DNA of 64,000 nucleotides from Albifimbria verrucaria. Its lineage: Eukaryota; Ascomycota; Sordariomycetes; Hypocreales; Stachybotryaceae. The notes beneath the pieces are model-generated. The model ran no database searches. It saw nothing but the letters and a program-made list of their open reading frames with translations, and was not told the DNA's origin. Positions 13,131 through 25,081 of this stretch are shown here, in pieces. Positions within the stretch are counted from its first letter, which is position 1. The number at the start of each line of letters is the position of its first letter. Both the position numbers and the translations under genes were made by a program. The stretch covers positions 558,001-622,000 of the forward strand of contig JAHREC010000030.1 in NCBI GenBank assembly GCA_020081605.1, written 5' to 3'.

Positions 13131-15692
13131 ATGAGATTATATCCTTCCAAGCCAACGACAAGTTCATTATCGTCTTTTGGAAGCAGATATCATCCACAAT
13201 TGTCAGTCTCCTCAATTGATTACAGCAGCAATAATGAGGATGGCTCAATGGGTGGGGTTGACAAACACGACAATGGCCTAGATGAGCTCTTCATTGATAA
13301 GAATGCATTGCGAAATCCGGTCTTCGTTGGTAATGGGCCGGTGCTACGACCTCGGAGGATCAATAGATATCTTCGGTTCCTCATTATAAGCTCAATTATC
13401 ATCCTTGGAGCCGCCGTAGGGTTCCTTTCGTGGTTTTGGTGGCGACCCAAGCCTAACAACGATGCTTCTTGAAACACCTCATGCTAAGTCCCTACGCTAC
13501 TCAGGCTGTTACTTTGGTTTCTATTCTTATTCGAATAGCCACTGGTATTCTTTCGGGAGTTTCATGCTCTATGATTGCTAGTATTGCATTGGAACATCAG
13601 GGTGTGCCACTTAAGAGTATCGCCCAAATCTCAGTCTCACGATACAGCAATAACCCTACCACAACATCATTTTTCTGGTTATTTGGATCAGCACTGAAGG
13701 GGCTATTATGGATTGCTGCAGGCATTCTTACAGTCATAACACTAGCTTCTCAATTCACTTCAACATTGCTTATTACAGATCTAAAGCTGGGTATGCTGCA
13801 GACATTCCCGCATACTCTGCTTTTACCTTACAAGTTTACGGACGGTCTCAATGGGACGAGAGGGATTTCTGATGGGGTAAATGTTGACTGGATGCAGCGG
13901 TTCGGTTCGTCGGAGACCTTCGCTGAGTACTCTTATACCGAAGATACTCCTGACACCGATGACCCCGAGGATGAGGACGACACTGGCCCAATTATCCGAG
14001 CTTTCATGCCGCTTGATTCGCAAGATCAAAGAGAAAGACTTGTAGAATATCGCGGCATGGCCCGCATCATTGATGCTCGGGTAACATGTATCCGACCCAG
14101 CATCTTGGGCCTTCAACTATGTAAAGATTTTGATCATGGCGGCGATACGAGTCTCTGTGGCACTATTCGTTTGTCAAGGTCCCCGAGAGTTGCGGCCGAA
14201 CCGGACAGACCTATTACAACCACCTTCCAATGCCCTTTGGGGGTTCTTCCGATTTTGGAGACATCAGCTACAAGAACAGTTGGCAATTATGTCAGGTCGG
14301 GCTTGATTACGCCTCTCCCGATATAGGTTTTACGTCCAAACTCACTCGTTCAACAGGCCGTAGAGTTGGCGGTTATTTGATATGGCATTCCGGACGCATG
14401 TTGGAGCAAATCGCAATCACATCAGCAGCCTGGCCAGAAGATGGAACTACGAGACTCCGGCTACTTGACTATTTGGGTTTCAGCTCAATAAAGATCCAAA
14501 CATGGTTAGATTTAAACTCGACGGGTTACGGACCATGGGTAGAGCAATGGCATCGCACACCTTCATTTCCTATGTGTGATCAGTGCGTTGATGGTCTTCC
14601 ACCATTAGATTTACCACTTACAGCCTCTTATTGTTTTGATACAATAGGGTGAGTTTGCTTCCCAAGAACATTCTATTCATATGCAGTTAGGACTTGTCAG
14701 GAGCTAACTAGACTCATTGAGAAAAGGCTGCAAGACATTGCATACGCAAATATAACTGCAACTAGAAGCAAACGATCTGCAGAACCGAAATACCTCTGGT
14801 CCTCAGAAGAAGATGTATACAACGTCACCGAGATCAGGCAGCAGCTTGGCGCAGTCAAAGAGACTGAGGGTGTTGAGAGGAATATATTTACCATGTCCTC
14901 CAATGAAATGAGAGCTGAGTTGGCAAAATCTGCCAAGGTTTTGGATCTTTCCAACATCTTTATGAATCACCTGAAGCGGTAGATGCCATCGGGGACCCTG
15001 ATTCAAAATCACAATACGGCGATATACAGCGGCGTCGCGATGCCTACTCTTGGTTCGATGGCAGAATGATGCTATCAATGTCACAAAATCTCTTTCTCTG
15101 CTCCGATTGCCCGAAGACGGACGCCCAAAGTTTGTTGGTGAACAAGAGGCTAGGCACGATTTTCTGTGACACGATAAAGGAGACTAACTCTCCTTCTCTG
15201 GCTGTACAAGCTATCAAAACAACGATAGCTCGACACATATACTATGATGCATTGGCGGCTTTCCAAGTGGCCGAAAATGCTTCATTGACTTCTTACGAGG
15301 AGGTTTTATACCCTAAAACCTTCCACGGCTACTGGGCAGTAATGACTATCATTACACTACATATCGTTCTCTTTTTGTTCCTACTAAAATCTTTCCTCGG
15401 CACACAATCTAGCTTCTTGGATAATGTTTGGCACACAGTTGCCCAAATTTCTGAAAGTGCTGCCTGCGTACATATTCTTCACCAAGCAAACCTTGCACCA
15501 GATAAAGTAATCGAGGCTCATATTGTTGCTTCAGAGACAACCGATATAATCAGCTCAACACAACAGAGCGGCAATGGGAGGGATAATGGCTCTAGGTTGA
15601 AAGGAATACGATGGAGAGGATTGCGTACAACAAAGACTAAGGAGCCAAGATATATAATGGCAAAGAATGGACAGGTTCAGGCCCTGGAATAG
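13131..15692 (+). CDS. Multi-pass membrane protein of an unnamed fungal family, frameshifted
   Basis: The first block (13131-13472) has a soluble N-terminus and a membrane segment near residues 82-104 (FLIISSIIILGAAVGFLSWF). The frame then continues from 13470 through membrane segments (VTLVSILIRIATGI; LLWIAAGILTVITLA), an acidic luminal region, a Cys-containing domain, and a last membrane segment (AVMTIITLHIVLFLFLL) near the C-terminus. Three breaks interrupt it: at the TG at 13470, the G run at 14239-14243, and the T run at 14959-14961. Each is repaired by one added base. One short intron is likely, with donor GTGAGT at 14649 and acceptor at 14686-14700. I recognise the architecture from other fungal genomes but know no function. 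Confidence 0.6.
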
Positions 15693-15903
15693 TCATTGGT
15701 AACGATTTTATAGACCATCAGTTTAAACTTGCCTTACCCCTGGGCGTGCATATTCTATCGACCCTTCATAAAGGAATGCAATCTCGTGGCAGAAATGGCT
15801 TATGGTTACCGCATCTCAATTGTGCCTATGTTACACTCTATTCTAATCAAGCTTGATGAAATAGCATACATAAAAATCATTTTTTCTATGTTTTACTCGC
15901 TGT

Positions 15904-16870
15904 TTAAAGTTTGGTTTTCTCAACCTTCTTTGCTGGCCGCAAGATAGACTGTTGGCTAACAGTAGCAATCGGCTCTCCTTGCTCGTTCCATAACCAAGCC
16001 TCCGAGAAAGTTCGGCCGTTGCCACCATGTAAAGTACGAGATTCTCTAAGATGCCACTTCTCCATGTTGACATTAGGTGTGAATATGCGCAGGGCAAAGT
16101 CCAGCGTGGAGACAGCTGAGACGTCTTCAAACCACTGATGGCTGTGTGTCAATGGAATGAAGGCCAATTGGCCATCCATCAGGAATGCCAAGGCGGCCAT
16201 ATTATCTCCGATCGTTGGGAGATTCGTTCTGCATCGACTCCATTCGGCAGAGAGTTTTTCGGTTATATGGAGCTCATCTTGCGTCGTCGCAGCATTCTTC
16301 ACGACTCCCGACATATTCTGGGCTGCGACTCCATCGCTGCAATATCGCGTTTCAAAAAAATCGTCGCTAGGACCCAGAGATGTCATGAAGTTTTCCAACT
16401 GCTTTGCTGTTGCCACCCTTTAGCCTTGAGCGCCTCAGCAGCCGCAAGTATAGGGACTGATTCTTCGGGTGTTGGCCATTTCTTCCACTGCTGCCGCGAG
16501 AACTCCAGGCTGGATTGTTCTTTGACTTGAAAATCAGCAATCAACTCCAGCGAGGTGCGAAAGCTACCGTTGGCTTGCTTCTGTTTCACTTGGACACGAC
16601 GAGTGGCAAAGGATCGTGTATCCCGTGTGATGTGGACGCTACAGTGCAGCTTCTGGTCGATTGAGGCCGGGCCAAGGAAGTGGCCGACGACAGAATATAG
16701 CGAGAAAGACGAAGAGACGGTCGCGCAGGCGGCGCTCACGGCAGCTCCTACAGCGCATCCTCCATATGCGATGGGCAGAGGGTTCCCATTCTGAATGGCA
16801 GGAGTTTAGTCTCAAACTCGCCGGGTTCGAGCTCGACAACGCCGATCTGCTCCGCAAGTGGAGAAGTCAT
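15904..16870 (-). CDS. Acyl-CoA thioesterase-like (double hotdog) protein, frameshifted
   Basis: The protein starts MTSPLAEQIGVVELEPGEF and reaches PFRMG; the next frame gives NPLPIAYGG and SAACATV, the usual first-hotdog motif block, then YSVVGHFLGPA. A second hotdog ends with LRESRTLHGGNGRTFSEAW and ATVSQQSILRP, typical of the C-terminal strand pair in TesB/Acot8-like enzymes, which hydrolyse acyl-CoA. The length, about 320 residues, fits. Two breaks occur, both in triple G runs of the coding strand (plus-strand CCC at 16785-16787 and 16416-16418), and one added G restores each. No peroxisomal SKL-type end is present; the protein ends in TKL. Substrate unknown. Confidence 0.7.
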
Positions 16871-17721
16871 GTTGCAGGCAGCAAATTGATAGATAGATAG
16901 AAGTAAAATAGTTTCGGTCAATGATTTGGATGTTTCCAGAGTCCAAGTTGTCAATCGAAGTCCTGGCTTAATGCTGCTCCTACGCTGGGTACAGACAGTT
17001 GTAAGTAAAGTAGTAAGGCAGCGATAAGGCGTAACCGAGGTCAAATCGTTATCGTGGTCGGCGAGCTGCTAAATCCTTAGCAATAAATTGCAATATATGG
17101 ATCTCATCCGATAAACAACTCAAGACCTAGCTTGGCTTGGGTAATAGTCTCTGTGCTTGCGAAACTACTTTGGTCTCAAACATTCATGTGAAAAGCTCCA
17201 GACCCAGCGTTTAAGCTATTTAGATCATGCAGGCAGGGGATTCTTGGCATGGTCGCCGACCGAGGTAAGTGGATCCCGACACCGAACATGGGCCCTCTGC
17301 ACCGAGCCGTGATAGGGATGCTCTAAAAGTCCTAAAGATACATCTATCTGACTGGCTCTTCCATCTTTTATTGGTTAGTTTACGCACACTTCACACAGTA
17401 CAGAACCTAGTCCTCGAGGAGCATACGGTATGTGAGTGTGCCTAGCAAGACATCTTCTTTTGCTAGCTGAATATTAGATAACACGAGAGAATTCTACATA
17501 TGATAGATAGATATGTAATCCAGTTCTAATCATAAAAAAACAATAAAAAGAGTGAACAAAGAAGAACAAATGGATACGCAAGCAAAAGCATGGGGACCTG
17601 TCTGTATCTGCTGCTGTGCACAACAAACCGTACGATAAATCATTGACAGTTGTTCAAGTTTAGGGTAGGTAGGTTGTCAGCTGGGAGAACACAGCAAAAG
17701 GGTCAAAAAGTGAAAAAATAA
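16871..17721. other. Intergenic, no feature recognised
   Basis: AT-rich spacer between the thioesterase-like gene and the tRNA; contains small GATA/TAGATA runs near 16886-16900 and 17500-17515. Nothing coding is visible. Confidence 0.5.
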
Positions 17722-17814
17722 ATGCCCCCACACAGATTTGAACTATGGACCTTTGCATTACAGCAGGCGAAACGCCATACAAGTGCAACGCTCTACCCCT
17801 GAGCTATAAGGGCA
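17722..17814 (-). tRNA. tRNA-Thr (anticodon TGT) with intron
   Basis: The minus strand folds as a tRNA: acceptor arms TGCCCTT and GGGGGCA, D arm GCTC...GAGC with an AGGGGTA loop, anticodon stem TTGCA/TGCAA, and T arm CATAG-TTCAAAT-CTGTG. The anticodon loop reads CTTGTAA once an insertion of about 19 nt after the base following the anticodon is removed. That insertion has its own GGCG...CGCC hairpin, as expected for a eukaryotic nuclear pre-tRNA intron. CCA is not encoded. A plus-strand run of short T/A tracts flanks it. Confidence in tRNA is high; anticodon identity depends on the intron boundary, which can slide by a base. Confidence 0.9.
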
Positions 17815-18678
17815 TTTGTTGCAAACTTGACCGTAAGTCAAACTTATATCCTACGAAAGAATTTGACTTCATTCTCCCCGCTTGTCTCCCTCCCTTCACC
17901 TAGATAAGATTGGAAACGGCCATTACTACCCCATCGTATGGAGCGCTCTGAGACTTTGCCTTCGAAAGTTTTGTAATGAAGTAAAACACTCTTGTTTTAT
18001 CTGATTTATTGGTGGGAGAAAAAGAAGACGAGTTCTTTTCTCACACGCGGGATATTGATTACCAGACTTTGCCGAGCTAGCGATTCATGCCATACAGACC
18101 ATGTGACATGCAGCTCTTCAAAAATTCTGTACCTATTGAATTCAAGCTTAATGCGTCTCACACCGATAGCCTACAATATGATAGTTAACTCCTCAGCCGG
18201 GTGATGAGAAGCTCAGGTTGCTGCGTCTATGAGTGACAGGGCCCAAACGAATGCTTCGTTCTCTCACAAAACTGGCTCTTGGTCTTGGTGTTATACACTG
18301 TCTACTATAACTGGGTATGGAAGTGAGAACCGCTTGCTTTTACTATTTGATTAAACATTTATGCTACAAACCGCTCATCGAAGTAGGGATTCTGAAAGGC
18401 CCTGGTTTGAAGATGCTAGTGGTCTCTTCTCAAGGCCTTGATGCTGTGCTAAACATGGCAAATGTATGCCTAGCAACAACATGTGCTATAACAGCCAAAG
18501 CTAGAAAGAGTTACTGTCACAACAGTACATATTTAGAGGAATTCCTAACCAAAATCTTGTACTTGAAGAGGAACATCTGATATCCCGAGAATCTGTTTTC
18601 CACATCTGGTTCCTAATTACGAAGAATCTATTAACCTCCGACTTGTTCCTATACATAATAGAGAGAAGCAATGAAGTA
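17815..18678. other. Intergenic, no feature recognised
   Basis: The spacer between the tRNA and the 3' end of the CorA-like gene holds only short open frames without recognisable content. Confidence 0.5.
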
Positions 18679-20376
18679 TCAATCATCAAACTCGTCGTAG
18701 CTGACTTTTCCCCATAATCTCTTCGCTTATCTCGTAACCTTCGAACGACAAACCCATACCATAAACCAACAGTGAGTAATGTCAATCCTCCCGCTACGAC
18801 TGCATATATCCAGATCCTAGGCGAGACCACAACTTGGCCCGCTTCCGGTTGCCACTCAAAGAAGCCCATAGAAAATAACGTCTGAATGAATTAACGACAT
18901 TGGAGACTTTGCTGAGTAGGATGGAATCACTCACTGCTGCAAAGGTTGCGGGAAGAAATATCATAGTAAGTAAGGCGATGGACCGCATCTGGCTTGAGTC
19001 CAGTTTCGTTCGGACAGCGATTTCCATATTGGCCCGCGTGTGTGCCTATTTCAAAATGTCAGCACAAGGCTGTCTTGTCTTGAATTCTCGAAGCCGGAAA
19101 CGATCAGTTCTATGCATACCATTTGCGTTGCTAAAGTTAACCCCTCCATGATCATCTCACATTGTCGTGTGTTCTCGCTATAATCTCGTATAATGTCCTT
19201 CAGGCGCTCTTTTATTATTCTCCCACTGTGAATCATTGTTTCTCGAAGTTTTTCGTCACCATCCATCGCGCTTCCTGGGCTTGGTGATTGAAGATACTTT
19301 TCTTCGAGGAAATCGCATTGAGCTATCATCTTTTCAAGTTGCTCTACCCAGTTCTCAAGACCACTCTTCAACTCATACGTCTCCAGCCAAATATCCACTG
19401 CTTTATTCTCTTCTTCATTATCGGATTCGATGTCATTCATGTGCGCCCAATTGTATCTTTGATCATTGAGGCTCGCGTTGGTTTTAGTTAGGATGTATAA
19501 CTTGTCCTTGATAAGATTCTTTTGCCGTAGCCTTTCCTCTTCAGCAAAAATACCGGGGAGTAGCAGAGGATGAGCCAGAACGTCCTCCGAGTTTTCTAAC
19601 CGGTGAGCAACGTGCTTCTGGATATCTTTGTCACAGCCATAAAAGATGCTGTAGCTAAAGTTGTGCTCTGGAAAATACGTGACCGATAGAGCAATGTCGC
19701 CTTTCCACTTAGCACCGGACCGGCAATTATAAACTAAGAGTGTAATTAGTGATATGGGACTGATTGAAACAGTAGTAGGAGTTCTGACTGATAGCAGGAG
19801 CAGAGCCTAAGCTTAAGTCCGCACTGGAGAATTGCGCTGCATAATTGCGATTTATGGCGGGAGCAATTGAACCGTGGACAAAGAATGCGTTGCGGATTTT
19901 TCCCCATATTGATTTCGACCACGCAAGGTGTAGAAGTGTAGAGACATTTTGGAGCCCCTGTCATTTGTGAACTCTCTTCGAGGGGCAATTCTATCGTACG
20001 TTAGGCTCAGGACATAGGTCATCATCAACAAGGGAGAAGTACATAGTCATCAGCCCATTACGATTGATCTCTGCTCGTTGTGCTGTAGATTCCTGTTGTG
20101 CCCAATGAGTTTTTGTGTCTCAACGTTTAGGGATGACCACTTACTTTATCTATTACGTCGATCCAATCTTGGTCAGCGCAAGGGTTTTTGTCGACAATCC
20201 GCTGTAGGGTTAAGGTCTTAGTCGACGCTTGACATTAATGGATTGCATCTTCATACCTTTGGAGAACCGTTTTTCAGCAAAATCTTGATAACATGTGATT
20301 GGCTTTGCCATTCATCGTAGTTGAATATGCGAACATCACGCTCATGCATAGAGAAGTCTTTTCTTATCCAGTCCAT
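18679..20376 (-). CDS. CorA-like membrane protein, copy 1 (no GMN motif)
   Basis: The reconstructed multi-exon gene begins MDWIRKDFSMHERDV at 20376, with donors GTATGA (20251-20256) and further small introns. A central exon (about 19051-19725) carries a long helical domain ending QLEKMIAQCDFLEEKYLQS, typical of the CorA helix bundle. Next comes AHTRANMEIAV, then SSQMRSIALLTMIFLPATFAA and, after an intron, TLFSMGFFEWQ, then a final TM (WIYAVVAGGLTLLTVGLWYG). The CorA signature GMN between the two TMs is replaced by SMG, as in many fungal CorA-like proteins, so Mg2+ transport cannot be assumed. Adding one G at the C run 18710-18713 gives a short end, KVSYDEFDD; without it the frame runs on to 18501. 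Confidence 0.65.
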
Positions 20377-21633
20377 GGTTTAATAGACTCCAGAAGCCAG
20401 AAGCTTCGAAGGAGAAAGCAACAGAACTCCTCAGAGAGAGTTAGACAGTAATCCCAAGATAAGTTTTCTTCTTCAATACAGCCCTTAGAACGGAAGAGAG
20501 GAGCAATATGCCGATGTGGCGTTAATGGGCTGCAGGCCGCAACACAGCATGTTCAGCGTGGCGTATGATGTCCAATCAGATAGTTCCAGTCTTAGCACAT
20601 GCATGATGCACGCCTCAATGTTTGGTTTCGGTGAGGGAAGTCAGGCGACCCACTGGCTTTGGGTTGATTGCCTCCCACCTACTTATAGCCTTGTCTGCCT
20701 GCAGGCTCGAAATGAGCAATGCAACGACACCCAAGATCAGGCTGTCGCCTGCCGCTAGTGGCCGTGACTCTCACCGGGAGGAACAGAAGAAACTTGAGGC
20801 TGAAACATATGATACCGATGGTATAGGCATTTCTTGGTGGCCTTCTTATGCAGCCATCTTCATGCGGCATCCTGTGTTATGTACATGAGCAGCAAATGAG
20901 AAGTGTATCAATTGCTGCAAGTCTATGAGACCAGAATGGTTAAATGGAGAAGGATGCCTGTTATCACTTTTTGAAACAGATGCCCCAACGCTTGCCGCTC
21001 CCACTAAGTGCTGTGCATCACCTCAGGAGCATCCATATATGTTTGTCACTTATTGAAACTGCTTTCGCCCACATCCTTCCACTTTCATGCCATGCAAAAC
21101 AGAACTTACACAGAGTGGATCTATACCCACTATGTAGACTCCGATACACTGCAGAAGCAGCTTCTCAAATGTTCCCTAGAGGGAACGCCCGCGTCAGAGG
21201 GGTTTGTGAACCATGGTCTTGGCATACCAAGCAGACTCCTAATTGGGGTGATTACGTAGATGCGACTGGAGTATTACGAAATAAGACTGCCCAGGAGGTT
21301 AACAGAGGTATAACTGCTTCCTCTCCCAATCCATATCCTCATGTATTGACGGGGCTTCTGACCACATTTAACAGGCAGAGAAGAACAGCCTCATATCGCG
21401 CTGCCAGCAACACTATCTGACTCAAATGGAATCAAGAAATACCTAAGGACGAATAAACTACAGGGTTGTGGGCCTCTTCTTTGAGCAGCTGCCTCTAGGT
21501 CCCACTCACGAATATGATCCAGAGAGAAAGTTGATAGCCACCTACTAGTGCTTCGGCAAGGGGTTTGGGATGATATAATGATCCTATAATTGAATGAGAC
21601 CATGTTCTATATGCTTTGCAGATTATATGTAAG
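20377..21633. other. Intergenic, no supported gene
   Basis: Between the CorA-like start and the kinase 3' end. Open frames at 20622-20888 and 20944-21420 (plus strand) show no recognised domain and are left unannotated. Confidence 0.45.
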
Positions 21634-23926
21634 TCAGTTAACTCCCACCAGTGCGATTAGAGGTCCGCCGTCCATTAAATCCTCTAGAACTGCCACGCCC
21701 ATAGTTTGGGACCTGGTCCCCATGGTAGCATGCTGCAGACACAGATGCAAAGACAGCCAACGCCAATCAAAGTCATAGAAGGTATTGAGTCTAAAGGAAG
21801 CCCTCCGGCTGGTGGTCTTCGTCTGAAAGAAGAGGAAGAGGAGGACATGCCCCAGCAGACTGGTGATGCTGGCGTGGTGTAGGGCTTTTACATAGGGTTC
21901 GCCTCCCTCGCGTATCTTTTTCTCAAGCTCCTTCATAGCGGCTACAATTTGTAAACATTGCGCACGATCCCTTTTCCGAATGACGAGCATGTGTGTTTCT
22001 ATATAGTCGAGGAAGTCGTGGAGATAATTCGTACATTTTGGATGGGCATGGAGCTTCTCAATCCACTGTCATTTCCATTAGTGATAGAACAATGTCGAGG
22101 ATACAAGCGACGCATAGCTAAGGGGCGTTAAAACATACCTCTCTTACTGCTGGTTTGACCGCTGCCTGTACTTGTCCGACATCGTGGCCTGCGACTTGCT
22201 GTTTGTAGCTAACGAAGAACTTGTCTTCTGGAATGGGGCTGCGTGTGTTATATACTCGCAATTTCTTTTCATCGTTCATTCGCTTCAACGAAAACAGATC
22301 CACACCCTTCCATCCTTCTAGAACCCATGTGATGCTCTCCAAGAACACACAACCAAGGCTCCAGATGTCATAGTGGAGGCCACGATAAATTTCCGTGTCG
22401 CATTCTGGAGCTCTGTACGTGAGGGAGCCGTCATGGTTTATTGCATCAATTCGGGAGCGCCATTCTCGTGAGGTGAACTTGCACAAGCCAAAGTCTGAGA
22501 TGACAAGGTGTGGATAGCTGTTGGGGCTGTCTTTCTTGAACCAGAGGACATTTTCTGGCTTGATGTCGCCGTGTAAGCCGTACCTCGGGCGATTGTCCGG
22601 TTCGTTCACCGGGTCATCGTCTTGGTCGGACCCATTAGCCTTCGATTCTGATTGTCCGTCCCGTACAATCTCGTCTGTAAAAACATGTCGGTGGATTTGA
22701 GAAAGTCCCATAGCAAGGCCATGACTCTCTCTCGCGAGCCAGAGGGAGGCTTCGCGCGTCGAGCTTGGAGTTATCTCCTGCCAAAAGTCTCGTAGGTTAC
22801 CTTCAGCTGCGGGAAACAGTAAGTAGTAGCGGCCATCCTGCGAATATGTCGCAAGTAGTTCAATAATCCTTGGTGGGTTTTGCTGATCAAATCTCTTGAG
22901 AGCCTCCACTTCCTTCTCGAAAAGGCCCTGATCTCTTGACTTGAGCTCCTTGCACGCAATATAGTCCTATTTACAGTCAGCAAGTTCACGACATGAAATT
23001 GAAACACTGAACACGACTGACACCAGGCAAATTTTTAAATCCATGATGTGCATCATGAATCTTCTTGATCTCCACCGTTGCCGCTGAACTTTCGTTCTTA
23101 CGTCGCGGCCCTTGGCCCTCGCCTTTCCTGCCACAATCAATCCAAGGTAGAATATCCATCGTCTCCAAGCTATACCGTCGAGCTTTCTCGCCTGACCCAC
23201 CGTGGGGCTTTGAGAAATATGGACTTATGAGCATCCACTGCCAAATCTCGAAAATACTGATGACTGGAGGTGACCATTCATCAAACAGGACGATGCGTTT
23301 CTTTCCATTCTTTCGACTAAAGAGACCATTGTTATTATCGCCTCTGGTAAAAGGCAGGTCCTCGTCGTTGATGTCCTCAGTGAACAAGGCTGGGACGCTG
23401 GTGACTTGATCGCACATGACGAAAAGAGCAAATAATCTCTGACAGGACGAAAAGCTAAGCCGGCAGGACTCTTCACTAACTTCCCAACGTCGGCATATAT
23501 CCTCAGAGATGGCGAGAAGTGTCTCAGGAGATAGCTTTGGCCAGTGCTCACTGAGCTCCTGCTTTACGGCCTCCACAGTTATGATCTTGTTTAACTCGGT
23601 AATCGGGAGAAAAGATCTTTGACCTTGAGAAGGTTGCAGCGCGTGAAAAATTTGATGTTGAAGCTTAAGCTTGTGATTTTCTTTCTTTTTGTTGAGTTTA
23701 GGAGGCTACCCCAAGCGACAGACGCTGTGAACTGTCTCCTTACCGCCTGGGGCTCTGTGTTGGGTAGGGAATCTTGGGGTAACATGATGTGCTTGCCTCG
23801 TTCATCGGCATAGCTTTCCATCGAATGTGGCAATGGAGTCAACGTAGGAGAGTTTCTCTCCATATCGAGCAGCCTAGGAACAAAGCCATCAAGATCAAGT
23901 ACATGCGATTCAGGGTTTGTTGTCAA
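21634..23926 (-). CDS. Fungal protein kinase with long N-terminal region
   Basis: The kinase domain is clear: beta-3 YIACKEL with an alpha-C Glu (FEKEVEAL), then the catalytic loop HGDIKPENVL, DFG in SDFGLCKF, APEC (APE-like) and DIWSLGCVF. All core catalytic residues are present, so activity is plausible. About 270 residues precede it, starting MTTNPESHVLDLDGF, with an intron or break near 23650-23700 joining QAVRRQF to a segment containing LPITELNKIITVEAV. An intron of about 60 nt (around 22968-23028) splits the N-lobe just before DYIACKEL. After VKPAVRE another intron leads to WIEKLHAHPKCTNYLHDFL, a C-terminal extension seen in related fungal kinases. The exact C-terminus is uncertain. Substrate unknown. 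Confidence 0.7.
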
Positions 23927-24718
23927 AGACTCGGCTGAACTGGCAATATTATACTGAGATCATAAAAGTAGCAGTTCATGCCAAAGAACTCTTCAAAATT
24001 GAGAACCTGCATCTTCACTTGCGGTGTGAATGCCCAACTAATTGGTTATAAGTTCCTAGCCTTGCTACGCTAAGCTCTCAATTGGTCCGCGGTCTTCCCT
24101 TTGGAGGACGCAGCCGCCCCCAAAGGGACGAAGAACAGACCCCTAAGACATGGCGCACGCAAGCTGAGAATTGGGTTTGCTTTTGATCGAGGCTGAAGAG
24201 GCTTTCCCGCGCTGATAACCTGTACACTTTCCCTCCCTGACGCCGAGGCGCAGTGCCTATCAGTGGCTTGCATGACCACAATGACGGTGTGGCAGAGGCC
24301 AATAGTGTGATCAGTTGATCTGCCACCCTCCAGCCTGATTGTCATGCTTTGCCGCTGTACCCATGCCGCCCTCCTCAATAACTCACGTGTACTATCGTCA
24401 TGGATTGAGGTAAAGCGATTGGCTGATTGCGTGTGGTTGCATGCGTTTTTCCGGAATGGGTGCGATATTATGATGCAGCCACCAGGCGGAAGAATCATTC
24501 TGTACAGTGTTGCATCGAACTCCTGTAGCCAAAGTTATTTCTTGGGCTGTCAAAGGTCGCCCCTCTTTCTGTGAATGAAGCGGATTGCATTCTGCATCTT
24601 GCAGGTTGTTAGAATGGCGGTGACTTAAGCCATACAGTGTTTTCAAGACGGTAAATGTTATTCACTGGTGAACATGATTCGCATGATGCGTGAGTACGTT
24701 AGAACTTGATAGAGATTT
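23927..24718. other. Intergenic, no feature recognised
   Basis: Divergent spacer between the kinase (minus) and small gene copy B (plus); no coding content recognised. Confidence 0.45.
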
Positions 24719-25081
24719 ATGAGGAAGGCTCAAGCTAATGCCCCCAGCAGCTCATGGAAAGACTGCACCGCTCGGAGTGCAAACGAGCAAATAGTGTCAA
24801 CACGGGGCATCGATCCCAAAAAGCTCTGCAAGTTACTGAGTGACAAATTTGGAAGGCAGCAATATCAAATTGAAGTAAGTGTAGCGCGGGCATGTTCAAG
24901 TAGACGATGGCACCTGTCTTCATTTATGATCATGTATCTTCTTTCGGGCCACAATAAGTCTAATAGGATACAGATGCGACACAATTGCTATCGCATACAA
25001 GCCAGAGGTCGACTTTCTATTGTGAGACTACTCCTTGCTCATAACATGTCTGCAACTGACAGAGTATGTAGAATGAGTTGA
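24719..25081 (+). CDS. Tiny spliced protein, DPxKL/KFG family, copy B
   Basis: Exon one, 24719-24874, encodes MRKAQANAPSSSWKD... and a core GIDPKKLCKLLSDKFGRQ ending in Glu. A 99-nt intron follows (GTAAGT to ACAG, with CTAATAGG upstream of the acceptor), and the next exon from 24974 encodes MRHNCYRIQARGRLSI. The core, the intron position after Glu, and the MRHN exon are shared with copy A at 10434, so these are paralogues. The tail may read on to 25081 (ending VCRMS) or splice once more at 25022. An additional 5' exon is possible because copy A has one. No signal peptide or TM. Function unknown. Confidence 0.5.
   Translation: MRKAQANAPSSSWKDCTARSANEQIVSTRGIDPKKLCKLLSDKFGRQQYQIEVSVARACSSRRWHLSSFMIMYLLSGHNKSNRIQMRHNCYRIQARGRLSIVRLLLAHNMSATDRVCRMS

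Noticed and set aside
23590..23700. Apparent frameshift in the kinase N-terminal region near the CCC at about 23605
   Set aside because: An intron ending near 23670 gives a better protein (a LKLQHQIF segment leading into LPITELNKII), so it is not counted among the missed bases.
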